Of a DNA stretch of 64,000 nucleotides, positions 41,359 through 49,206 are shown piece after piece (position 1 is the stretch's first letter; each line of letters begins with the position of its first letter). A program made the translations under genes and the position numbers. This DNA comes from Ureibacillus terrenus (lineage in GTDB: Bacteria > Bacillota > Bacilli > Bacillales_A > Planococcaceae). The stretch is taken from the NCBI RefSeq assembly GCF_006569205.1, contig NZ_VIGD01000008.1, forward strand, positions 81,332 through 145,331, read 5' to 3'. The notes beneath the pieces are model-generated. The model had not been told where the DNA came from, did not search any database, and worked only from the letters and a program-made list of their open reading frames with translations.

Positions 41359-42630
41359 ATGACAAAAACAATGTGTGTAATCGGACTCGGTTACATCGGA
41401 TTACCAACAGCGGTCACTTTCGCAAACCACGGAGTAAAAGTGCACGGCGTCGACATCAACCCGAATGCCGTCCGGAGCATTCAGGAGAAAAAGCTACATA
41501 TTGAAGAACCGGGTCTTCAAGAACGGCTCAACAAAGCGGTGGACGAAGGATTCTTGACGGCTTCCACAACACCGCAGGAAGCGGACGTGTTCATCATCGC
41601 GGTGCCTTCGCCGATCAACCCGGACAAAACGGCGAACCTCGAATATGTTCGCGAAGCAACCAAATCCATCGTGCCATACTTGCGGAAAGGCAACCTGGTC
41701 ATCCTGGAATCAACCGTGCCGCCGAAAACAGTGGAACGCGTCATGATTCCGGAGCTCGTGAAATCCGGCTTGGACATTGGCACAGAACTCTTCGTTGCCC
41801 ACTCGCCGGAACGGGTCATCCCTGGCCGCATCTTTGAAGAATTAATCAACAACGGACGCATCATCGGCGGCATCAACAGACAATCCGCCGAAATGACGAA
41901 AGAACTTTATCAATTATTCGTAAAAGGGCCAATCCATCTCACGGATGCCACAACAGCGGAACTTGTCAAAGTCATGGAAAATACATACCGTGACGTCAAC
42001 ATCGCGTTCGCGAACGAATTGGCAAGACTAGCGGAAGACCTCGACGTGAACATTTGGGAAGCGATCCATTACGCCAACTTCCATCCGCGCGTAAACATCC
42101 ACTTCCCGGGACCAGGCGTCGGCGGCCACTGCATCGCGGTGGACCCATGGTTCTTGGTGGAACTCGGCGGCGAAAAAGCCCAAATGATCCATCTGGCGCG
42201 GACGATCAACGACAGCATGCCGCTGTACACAGCGCAAAAAACGCAAAAAATCTTGAATGAAAATAAAATCGCGGGCGGCAAAGTGGCCGTGCTTGGCCTC
42301 GCCTTCAAAGGAAACGTCGACGACATGCGCGAAAGCCCATCCGTTGAAGTGATTCACGAACTTCAAAAATTGGGCCTCGAAGTCGTATCCTTTGACCCGC
42401 ATATCAAAGAAAACAAACATCCGACACAAACCCAAAACTTTGAAGAAGCGGTCAACGATGCAGACATCCTGCTCGTCTTGACGGACCATAACGAATTCAA
42501 ACAATACAACCCATTGTCTATCACGCCGAAAAATAAAATCGTCTTCGACACGAAAAACTGCCTGGACCGGGAAAAATGGAAAGAAGCCGGATTCCAATTC
42601 CACCTCCTCGGCGACTCCAAAAATAAATAA
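41359..42630 (+). CDS. wecC: UDP-N-acetyl-D-mannosamine dehydrogenase (WecC-like)
   Basis: NAD-dependent four-electron oxidation of UDP-ManNAc to UDP-ManNAcA; cytosolic. 423 residues: N-terminal Rossmann motif VIGLGYIGLPTA (residues 7-18), central domain, and the signature PGPGVGGHCIAVDPW with catalytic Cys258. The HCIAVDPW form is characteristic of WecC rather than UDP-glucose dehydrogenase. The C-terminal UDP-binding domain has LGLAFKGNVDDMRESP. AAAGGAAG precedes ATG 41359. It has its own terminator. Substrate comes from MnaA (5058-6182). A second copy lies at 56669. Confidence 0.9.
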   Translation: MTKTMCVIGLGYIGLPTAVTFANHGVKVHGVDINPNAVRSIQEKKLHIEEPGLQERLNKAVDEGFLTASTTPQEADVFIIAVPSPINPDKTANLEYVREATKSIVPYLRKGNLVILESTVPPKTVERVMIPELVKSGLDIGTELFVAHSPERVIPGRIFEELINNGRIIGGINRQSAEMTKELYQLFVKGPIHLTDATTAELVKVMENTYRDVNIAFANELARLAEDLDVNIWEAIHYANFHPRVNIHFPGPGVGGHCIAVDPWFLVELGGEKAQMIHLARTINDSMPLYTAQKTQKILNENKIAGGKVAVLGLAFKGNVDDMRESPSVEVIHELQKLGLEVVSFDPHIKENKHPTQTQNFEEAVNDADILLVLTDHNEFKQYNPLSITPKNKIVFDTKNCLDREKWKEAGFQFHLLGDSKNK

Positions 42631-42635
42631 TAAGG

Positions 42636-42670
42636 AAGCGACAGGGCATCGTGCGCCCTGTCGCTTTTTT
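42636..42670 (+). terminator. Terminator of the first wecC
   Basis: AAGCGACAGGGC pairs perfectly with GCCCTGTCGCTT around ATCGTGC and runs into TTTTTT. Confidence 0.94.
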
Positions 42671-42724
42671 ATAGGAAGGGAATTCCGCGGCTGGATGCGG
42701 TTTGGCGGAAGCGCACAGAAAGTC

Positions 42725-43785
42725 AAGTTTGGTGGATGGGGATTCATCTTGGGCATATAGAAAGTCAACTTGGGCGGATGAGATTCAATCTTGGGCATAT
42801 AAAAAATCAACTCGGGCAGAAAAGAAGCTATCATGGGCACATAAACCCCCATCTCAGGCAGAAAAGAACCCACCTCGGGCACATAGAACATCAACTCGGG
42901 CACATAAGCTCTCACTTTGGGCGCATAAGCAACCATCTCGGGCAGAAAAGAACCCACCTCGGGCACATAGAACATCAACTTGGGCAGAAAAGAACCCATC
43001 ATGGGCACATGGAACATCAACTCGGGCACATAAGCTCTCACTTTGGGCGCATAAGCAACCATCTCGGGCAGAAAAGAACCCATCATGGGTACATAAACAT
43101 TCATCTTGGGCATATAGAAGGTCAGCTTGGGCAGATATGATTTCAACTTGGGCAAATGTGGATTTATCTTGGGCGGATAAATATAAATCTTGGGCATATA
43201 GAAGGTCAGCTTGGGCAGATACGATTTCAGCTTGGGCAGATACGATTTCAGCTTGGGCAAATGTGGATTTATCTTGGGCGGATAAATATAAATCTTGGGT
43301 AAATAGAAAATCATTCAGGCAGATAGGGTCATACCTTGGGCGATAGAATTTTACCTTGGGCGCATAAGTATTCATCATGAGCGCATAAAAAGTCAACTCG
43401 GGCAGATGAGTCCTCAACTAAGGCGGATGGAGATTTATCTTGGTTACTTGAGAATTTCGCTCGGGCGGATGGAGTGCCTGCTTGAGCACTTGGAGGTTTC
43501 TCTTGGGCAAATATGATCTTACCTTGGGCATATAAGTATTCACCTTGGGCACTTAGAGAGTCAACTCGGGCATAAGAGGATATGGCTTGGGCGCTTGGAG
43601 ATTTTTCTCGGGCAGATACGATTCCAACTTGGGCGGATGGGGATTCATCTTGGGCACTTGAGAATTTAGCTCGGGCGGATGGAGTGCCTGCTTGGGCACT
43701 TGGTGGTTTCTCTTGGGCAGATAGGCTCTTACTTTGGGCACATACCCCCCATCCCGGGCAAATAAAAAATCCCCTCCCGCGTATA
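42725..43785 (+). repeat. Array I of the 21-bp repeat, the longest
   Basis: About 50 units, GGGC core on the plus strand, starting 55 bases after the wecC terminator. It contains higher-order duplications: the series CTCGGGCACATAGAACATCA ... CTCGGGCAGAAAAGAACCCA recurs at about 42850-43090, and CTTGGGCATATAGAAGGTCA ... CTTGGGCGGATAAATATAAA recurs at 43106 and 43190. A frame of about 300 codons is open across it on the minus strand, only because the period is a multiple of three. Confidence 0.94.
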
Positions 43786-43848
43786 AAACCCCGCCCCCCC
43801 GCCCATACTATTACCATCCACAACAAAATTCACACCATCCCCATTCCA

Positions 43849-43887
43849 AAGATGATAAAAACTGTCATGTTTTTATCATCTTTTTTT
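43849..43887 (+). terminator. Terminator between array I and tagA
   Basis: AAGATGATAAAAAC and GTTTTTATCATCTT are perfectly complementary with a short loop, followed by TTTTTATC. It insulates tagA from upstream transcription. Confidence 0.93.
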
Positions 43888-43890
43888 ATC

Positions 43891-43918
43891 TGTACAATGC
43901 CGGATTTTTTGGTATGAT
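43891..43918 (+). promoter_or_regulatory. Candidate promoter of tagA
   Basis: TGTACA (43891-43896), 16 bases, TATGAT (43913-43918), immediately after the terminator. If used, it excludes the in-frame ATGs at 43914 and 43917 as tagA starts. Confidence 0.5.
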
Positions 43919-43958
43919 GGAAAGCGGTGAAAACTACAAACGAATGGATGAAGGGAAT

Positions 43959-44669
43959 ATGAAAGAAACCGTATTGGGGATACAAGTCAATACCGAAACA
44001 TACGACGAACTGATCCAACAAATCTTTGACCGCATCGAGAAAAAGGAAAAATCGCTCATTGTGGCGATCAATCCGGAAAAGATCATGAAAGCGAAAGACG
44101 ATCCGGCTCTTAAAAAACTCCTTAACGAAGCGGAATTCCAAATCCCGGACGGCATCGGGGTCATCCTCGCTTCCAAATTGCAAAAAGGGAACATCATCGA
44201 AAGGGTCACAGGCATCGACCTGATGATGCGCATCTGCGAAGAAGCGGCCAAACGCCAAAAACGCGTCTTTTTATATGGAGCGAAACCGGGAGTCGCCGCG
44301 ACGGCAGCGGAAAAATTGAAAGAACTGTACCCGGGCATCCAAATCGCGGGCGTGCAGCACGGTTATGAAAAAGATAACGAAAAGGTCGTCGCCGCGATCA
44401 ATGAAGCGAAGCCGGACATCCTCTTTGTCGCGATGGGCAGTCCGAAACAGGAAAACTGGATCAACGCCAACCGGGACCGCCTATACCCGATCATCTACCA
44501 GGGGGTAGGGGGCTCTTTCGACGTGCTTGCCGGCAACGTCAAACGGGCGCCGGAATTTTTCCAAAAAATCGGCCTCGAATGGTTCTACCGGTTGATGCTG
44601 GAGCCGAAGCGGATCAAACGGCAAATGGCGCTGCCGAAGTTTTTGTTGGAAGTTCTTCGCAATAAATAA
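43959..44669 (+). CDS. tagA: N-acetylglucosaminyldiphosphoundecaprenol ManNAc transferase (TagA/TarA)
   Basis: WecG/TagA/CpsF family. Adds ManNAc from UDP-ManNAc to undecaprenyl-PP-GlcNAc, the second step of the wall teichoic acid linkage unit, at the cytoplasmic membrane face. I take ATG 43959 (236 residues, MKETVLGIQVNTETYDEL) because homologues begin there and the candidate promoter rules out earlier ATGs; the AAGGG before it is rather close, and ATG 43944 is possible. Motifs: NPEKIMKAKDDP, IPDGIGVILASKL, FLYGAKPGV, VAMGSPKQENW, GGSFDVLAGNVKRAPEFFQ. The end of the gene is the first copy of a tandem repeat. Confidence 0.92.
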   Translation: MKETVLGIQVNTETYDELIQQIFDRIEKKEKSLIVAINPEKIMKAKDDPALKKLLNEAEFQIPDGIGVILASKLQKGNIIERVTGIDLMMRICEEAAKRQKRVFLYGAKPGVAATAAEKLKELYPGIQIAGVQHGYEKDNEKVVAAINEAKPDILFVAMGSPKQENWINANRDRLYPIIYQGVGGSFDVLAGNVKRAPEFFQKIGLEWFYRLMLEPKRIKRQMALPKFLLEVLRNK

Positions 44670-45050
44670 ACCCGTTCCATGGCGGAGGAAGAAAGGCCTC
44701 CGAACGAAATTGGGCCATGTGCGCGCCGAAGTTCTTCGCAATAAATAAACCTAATCCATGGCGTGGAAGGAAGGCCTCCGAAAGAAACGGCCCTTGTGCG
44801 TTGCTAAAATTTTTGTTGGAAGTTCTTCGCAATAAATAAACCCGTTCCATGGCGGAGGAAGAAAGGCCTCCGAACGAAATTGGGCCATGTACGCGCCGAA
44901 GTTCTCGCAATAAATAACCCCGATCCATGGCAGAGGAAGGGAAGGCCTCCGAAAGAAACGGCCCTTGTGCGTTGTTAAAATTATTGTTGGAGGTTCTTTG
45001 CAATAAATAACCCCGTTCCGTGGCGCGAGGAAATCCTCCGAAAGAAACCG
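44640..45050 (+). repeat. 170-bp composite tandem repeat starting inside tagA
   Basis: GAAGTTCTTCGCAATAAATA (the tagA codons EVLRNK plus stop) occurs at 44649, 44728, 44819, 44898 (one deletion) and 44990 (diverged). Intervals alternate 79, 91, 79, 92, so the real unit is about 170 bases: 44649-44818 and 44819-44989 are almost identical, followed by a partial third copy. Each half carries a GGAGG...GGCCTCCG hairpin. Only the first copy is in frame with a gene. Confidence 0.93.
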
Positions 45051-45238
45051 ATCATGGGCAATGCCGGAGTTTTTGGGATGAACACTCCGCCCAATGAAAT
45101 GTTCAACGCCTGTAAACACAACTTTTGGAATGAACACTCCGTCCAATGGCGGCGCAAGGAATGAATATAATTCCTTTGCAGCAAAAACACATGTCCCCGG
45201 GCAAAAGGGGAGCAGGTTTTCAAAATTGCCAATAAACC
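45051..45238 (+). repeat. Direct repeat, two copies 51 bp apart
   Basis: TTTTTGGGATGAACACTCCG (from 45071) and a copy with one deletion, CTTTTGGAATGAACACTCCG (from 45122), each followed by YCCAATG. No gene is supported here. Confidence 0.75.
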
Positions 45239-45270
45239 AGCCCTCACACCATCCGGCTGAGGGCTTTTTG
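45239..45270 (+). terminator. Terminator downstream of the tagA repeats
   Basis: AGCCCTCA pairs with TGAGGGCT around CACCATCCGGC and runs into TTTTTG. Probably the end of the tagA transcript, 570 bases after its stop. Confidence 0.85.
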
Positions 45271-46346
45271 CATTTTTAAGGCTTCCTGGCCGATGAACAA
45301 AGTGTCCGCCATGTGCCAGGAATCAAAAAAGGCTTCCCCCAAATCCTTGGAAAACGGAAATTCCAAGGGGAAAGCTCCTTTAGGGCAAAGGAAGGCACGG
45401 GCTTCCGCCAATTTTCCAATAAACTTCCGGGGGAAGCCCCGAAAACCATAAAAAATCCAATGGGCCCCCGGAATTATGGGAGAGCTCCCTAAAACCATAA
45501 CCATCCATTGGAACGGAACAAAAAGTTTTCGATAACGTCCTGTAGACTAAAGCCCGAACCGCGCGTGGACCATGAAAGCGCTTGCGCCAAAGCGGCAGGA
45601 AAATCCAAGACCGGGAAAGATGCCTCCTCTTGCCGGTTGGACATTTCTCTAGTAAAATTAATCATAATTTTTGAAATTCATCGTCAATATCTTTCTTTTT
45701 TATTTATGTATAATGGTGATAACCGAAAGAAAAACTGGCCGCAGATTAAAAAATCCGCCAGCAAAGATATATTGATATAATTTAAGTAAAATTTAGATAT
45801 TTTGCCAAAAAAAGAAGTGGCGTTTGGTGCGGAATATCGAGTAGAATAGCATCGAGCGGCTATTATTTTTTATCGGCATTTCATCCCGCTTTTTTAGCAT
45901 TGCGATGATTCCAAGAAAAGCGTTAACCATCTTGGACATGATTCAAGAATCGCTTTTGCTTTCGATAAACTCGCCGATTCTGTCGGCCCAAAGCCGCCGA
46001 CGATTTCAAGAAAGGCGCCAACTATCCAGAACATCATTCAAGGTTCGCTTTCGATCAAAGCGAAACCCTGTTTGGCCCAAAGGCAAGAGCAAACAACGAT
46101 GCCGAAAACGGAATAAAATAAAAGCGAAACCCTGTCGGCCCAAAGCCGACCATTGAAAAACGCCGACTGTTTTGAAAAATAATTCAAGGCCCGCTTTCAA
46201 GAAAAACGCAACCATAAACCAACAACCGCAAAAAACGCATTCAACATATACCATACATCGGCATCCGCCCCAAAAACGCGGATTGCCCGTGCTGAAGGGA
46301 TGACATCATCACCTATGATGAAACGAGAGCTAAGGAAGGAATTTAT
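45271..46346. other. tagA-tagB intergenic region with degenerate repeats
   Basis: About 1.1 kb without a supported gene. Around 45430-45510 an AAAACCATAA-N-ATCCA(A/T)TGG word occurs twice. Between 45910 and 46215 a unit of roughly 95-150 bases repeats about three times: ATTCAAG(A/G)(A/T)TCGCTTT words at about 45941, 46036 and 46184, and TGT(C/T)(G/T)GGCCCAAAG words at about 45979, 46068 and 46131. The last 30 bases hold the tagB ribosome site. Confidence 0.55.
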
Positions 46347-47489
46347 ATGTTCTTAAAATCGACAGTGAAGAGGATTCTGAGATTTATATGCAGCTTGCTG
46401 ATACCGGTTCGGCCCGGTACGGTTCTCATTCTGGAGAGCTCCTATCCTTCGGGTTCGAATACGCACATCCTGTACAAACGGCTGAAAGAAGCGGGGCGGT
46501 ACCGAGTGGATCGCATCGAGCGCGGGGAATTGTTCCTGAAAAACAAATCCTTTTCCGAGGTGCTGCGGGTGCTGAAGCTGGTGGTCCGGATGTCCAGATA
46601 TCAGTTGATCGTCTGCTCCCACGGCAATGAAAAATACAACAACAAGCAAATCCTGATCGATGTTTGGCACGGGATTCCGCTGAAGGCGATGCGCCATATG
46701 GAACCGACCGCCGCCGAACGGGGGCTGATGGAGCCGAACCTGGACTATCTGATCACCACTTCCAAAATGCATTCGGTGCTCATGGGGGCGACCCATCATA
46801 TCCCGTTCACGAAACACCGGATTTTAGGATATCCGCGGAACGACCACCTGTTTGCGGAAATGAAAGAGGATGTCCTCAATCTCCAAAACTATGACAAGGT
46901 CCTGCTCTATATGCCGACGTTCCGTCAAGGCTACTATTTGAACCGGGTCGAAGGGAAAGTGTACGACAATCTGTTCAATTTCGAACACTTTTCCGAAGAA
47001 GATTTCATCCATTATCTGACCGAAAAGAACTATCTGCTGATTCTCAAATTGCATCCGATGGAAGAAAAAATCTTTAAAGAAAAATACAGCAAATATCAGG
47101 ACCGGATTTTGTTCTTGACGACGGAAAAGCTGAAAGAGCTGGACATGGACTTGTATCAGATCCTGCCGCATACGGATCTGCTGATTACCGATTATTCCAG
47201 CATCTACTTCGATTATCTGCTGCTGGACAAGCCGATGGTTTTCATCAACGCGGACCTGGAAGAATACAAGGCGAACCGGGGCATCCTGCTGGAACCGTAT
47301 GATGCATGGACGCCGGGCTATAAGGCGCAGAACCAGGAAAGCCTCGTGGATGCTATCGAGCGGAGCTTCCGGGAAGATGCATTCCGGCAAAAGCGCGGCG
47401 AACTGAAGGAAATTTTCCATCAGCACCAGGACGGCCATGCCACGGATCGGCTGATGGAATTGATCGGCCAATTGATGCAGAAACGATGA
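46347..47489 (+). CDS. tagB: Teichoic acid glycerol-phosphate primase (TagB/TarB-like)
   Basis: CDP-glycerol:glycerophosphotransferase family. Transfers the first glycerol phosphate from CDP-glycerol to ManNAc-GlcNAc-PP-undecaprenol, completing the linkage unit; peripheral membrane protein. The 380-residue length equals TagB (381) and is far shorter than the TagF polymerase. The amphipathic N-terminus (FLKSTVKRILRFICSLLIPV) suits membrane binding. Motifs: DVWHGIPLKAM, YMPTFRQGYY, ILKLHPMEEK, LLITDYSSIYFDYLLLDKP. AAGGAAGG precedes ATG 46347. The primase rather than polymerase role is inferred from length and from tagA and tagD next to it. Confidence 0.87.
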   Translation: MFLKSTVKRILRFICSLLIPVRPGTVLILESSYPSGSNTHILYKRLKEAGRYRVDRIERGELFLKNKSFSEVLRVLKLVVRMSRYQLIVCSHGNEKYNNKQILIDVWHGIPLKAMRHMEPTAAERGLMEPNLDYLITTSKMHSVLMGATHHIPFTKHRILGYPRNDHLFAEMKEDVLNLQNYDKVLLYMPTFRQGYYLNRVEGKVYDNLFNFEHFSEEDFIHYLTEKNYLLILKLHPMEEKIFKEKYSKYQDRILFLTTEKLKELDMDLYQILPHTDLLITDYSSIYFDYLLLDKPMVFINADLEEYKANRGILLEPYDAWTPGYKAQNQESLVDAIERSFREDAFRQKRGELKEIFHQHQDGHATDRLMELIGQLMQKR

Positions 47490-47613
47490 AACCTCCGGAA
47501 CCGGTATGGCTCCGGCAAAATGCGGGCATTGCTCGGTGGGAGGAGCGGAAAGCGCGGCTCCGACCGAAACCATTCCACAACATTCAGCACAATAAGCATA
47601 TGGAGGAACTGAC

Positions 47614-48012
47614 TTGAAAAGGGTAATTACATACGGCACATTTGATTTATTGCACTATGGGCACATCAATTTGTTGAAACGGGCGAAGGAATTGGGGGAT
47701 TACCTGATCGTCGGGTTGTCCACCAACGAATTCAACGAACAGAAGGGGAAAAAATGCTATTTCCCTTATGAAGAACGGAAAAAATTGCTGGAAGCGATCC
47801 GCTATGTGGATCTCGTCATCCCGGAAGAATGCTGGGAGCAAAAAATCGACGACATCAGGAAATATGACGTGGATATTTTTGTCATGGGGGATGACTGGAA
47901 AGGGAAATTCGACTATTTGAAAGACTATTGCGAAGTGGTGTATTTGAGCAGAACCCCCGAAATCTCGACGACCAAAATCAAACAGGATCTGGGACTGGAT
48001 TCAACGAAATAA
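47614..48012 (+). CDS. tagD: Glycerol-3-phosphate cytidylyltransferase
   Basis: Makes CDP-glycerol from CTP and glycerol 3-phosphate, the donor for TagB and TagF. 132 residues; nucleotidyltransferase motifs GTFD (residues 8-11), HYGH (14-17) and RTPEISTTKI near the C-terminus are all intact. Starts at TTG 47614 with GGAGG 7 bases upstream; the rare start may lower expression. 124 bases after tagB, probably the same operon. Confidence 0.95.
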   Translation: MKRVITYGTFDLLHYGHINLLKRAKELGDYLIVGLSTNEFNEQKGKKCYFPYEERKKLLEAIRYVDLVIPEECWEQKIDDIRKYDVDIFVMGDDWKGKFDYLKDYCEVVYLSRTPEISTTKIKQDLGLDSTK

Positions 48013-48325
48013 CGCCTTGCGGACGATGGAACATTGCGCATCGTGCGCCTTTTGACGGACGTTGTCTGCCGCAAATCGCGCCTGCAAGATGATCGAACAT
48101 CTCCCTGCCATCGGGGGGGTGTTTTTGTTTGGTCCTGCGGGCGGAATCCTCGGAACGGTCGGGATTGGAGGATTTAGATGCGCTGCAGGACTGCCTGAAA
48201 TGGAATTCCGACGATTGCCGCTGCATAGGCTTTGTAGAGCGTCCGAATGCTGGAATTCCTGAGCCGTCCCCCGGGGGCCCCCTTCCCGAAAACCGGGGAT
48301 TTTCATATATTTATGAAAAATTTGG

Positions 48326-48354
48326 TAGACTTATGTCAAGTCATGTATTATAAT
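48326..48354 (+). promoter_or_regulatory. SigA-type promoter
   Basis: TAGACT (48326-48331), 17 bases, TATAAT (48349-48354). Transcription should start near 48361, directly in front of a hairpin with a T-tract. Confidence 0.7.
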
Positions 48355-48360
48355 GTCAGT

Positions 48361-48417
48361 AGAGAGAAACATTGGTGGTGAATGGGACATTCACAGTGGC
48401 CATGGTTCTCTTTTTTT
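48361..48417 (+). ncRNA. Candidate short RNA or attenuated leader
   Basis: From the predicted start, AGAGAAAC at 48363 pairs with GTTCTCT (48405-48411), enclosing a perfect inner hairpin GTGAATG-GGA-CATTCAC (48378-48394), and the outer arm runs into TTTTTTT. The predicted product is about 57 nt. It may be a stand-alone small RNA or a transcription attenuator for the capD-like gene 790 bases downstream. No known RNA family recognised. Confidence 0.45.
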
Positions 48418-49206
48418 GTTGATTTGGCAAAAGATAAACCGAATTTCCTAAAATTCATGAAAAAATTTTGAAGAAACTAGTAATTTTGATGCTGATGCAA
48501 TATATAATAAAACAACAAAAACGTTTTTTGTCTTGTCAAATTTTGCGCCTTTTGGAATAGAAGGAAGCGGTTTGCGGAATCGTTGTCCGGTACTTTCCAA
48601 TATATTTACGGTAGATAACTGGCGGTGGCCGGCATTTTCATATGCCGTTGAAAACACGCCAAGCTGCCGGCGCCGGATGAGGAAGCCGCGAAAAATGAAC
48701 ACAGATGGCGCCATCAAATCTATCAATCTGCCATCATCGACAGCCATCATCTCCCGTGACTGCCGAATCTGTCATATTTTGCAGAAAAAATTCATATATA
48801 GTTCCTTAACTGCAAAATTTGGTATTTTATAGAATAAATGAGACTAAAACACTATGGAATCATACCATCGAATCATATTAGACTATGATTTGCAGAAAAT
48901 CGAAAAAGAATATGCGTACTATTGGACTAACGGCGAAGGTCGCAAAGGAAACATTGAAATCTATCTCTCCTTTACACCAAGGGACAAGCATACGGGTTCA
49001 CCGTGCTCCAGACCGGGGGCGACAGCGGCAGCCCGGCATTTTCTCCAACCAGCCGCCATATACCCCAAAACCTGCATACATACATAATGTCGAATGAAGA
49101 ATACATATCCTGCAAGGGTCTTTCGCGATGCGGCATCGGCCGGCGGAGCGGAAAGAGGGCATGGACCCTTCCAACCAAACCCAAATGAAAGAAGGTTGTC
49201 ACATCC

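Larger units (their letters stand above)
48013..49206. other. Long intergenic region before the polysaccharide locus
   Basis: 1.2 kb. A GC-rich hairpin (ACATCTCCC / GGGGGGTGT then TTTTT, 48098-48127) may end tagD transcription. A compact promoter-terminator pair lies at 48326-48417. The rest is AT-rich with no convincing gene; a 77-codon frame at 48854 lacks a ribosome site. Confidence 0.5.

Noticed and set aside
42028..43314. 428-codon minus-strand ORF across array I and antisense to wecC
   Set aside because: No ribosome site; one half is the 21-bp repeat and the other is antisense to a clear WecC gene.
24684..43785. G-quadruplex forming arrays
   Set aside because: GGG runs are separated by 18 bases, too long for stable quadruplex loops.
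48854..49087. 77-codon ORF upstream of epsC
   Set aside because: No ribosome site, and composition changes abruptly midway; not supported as a gene.
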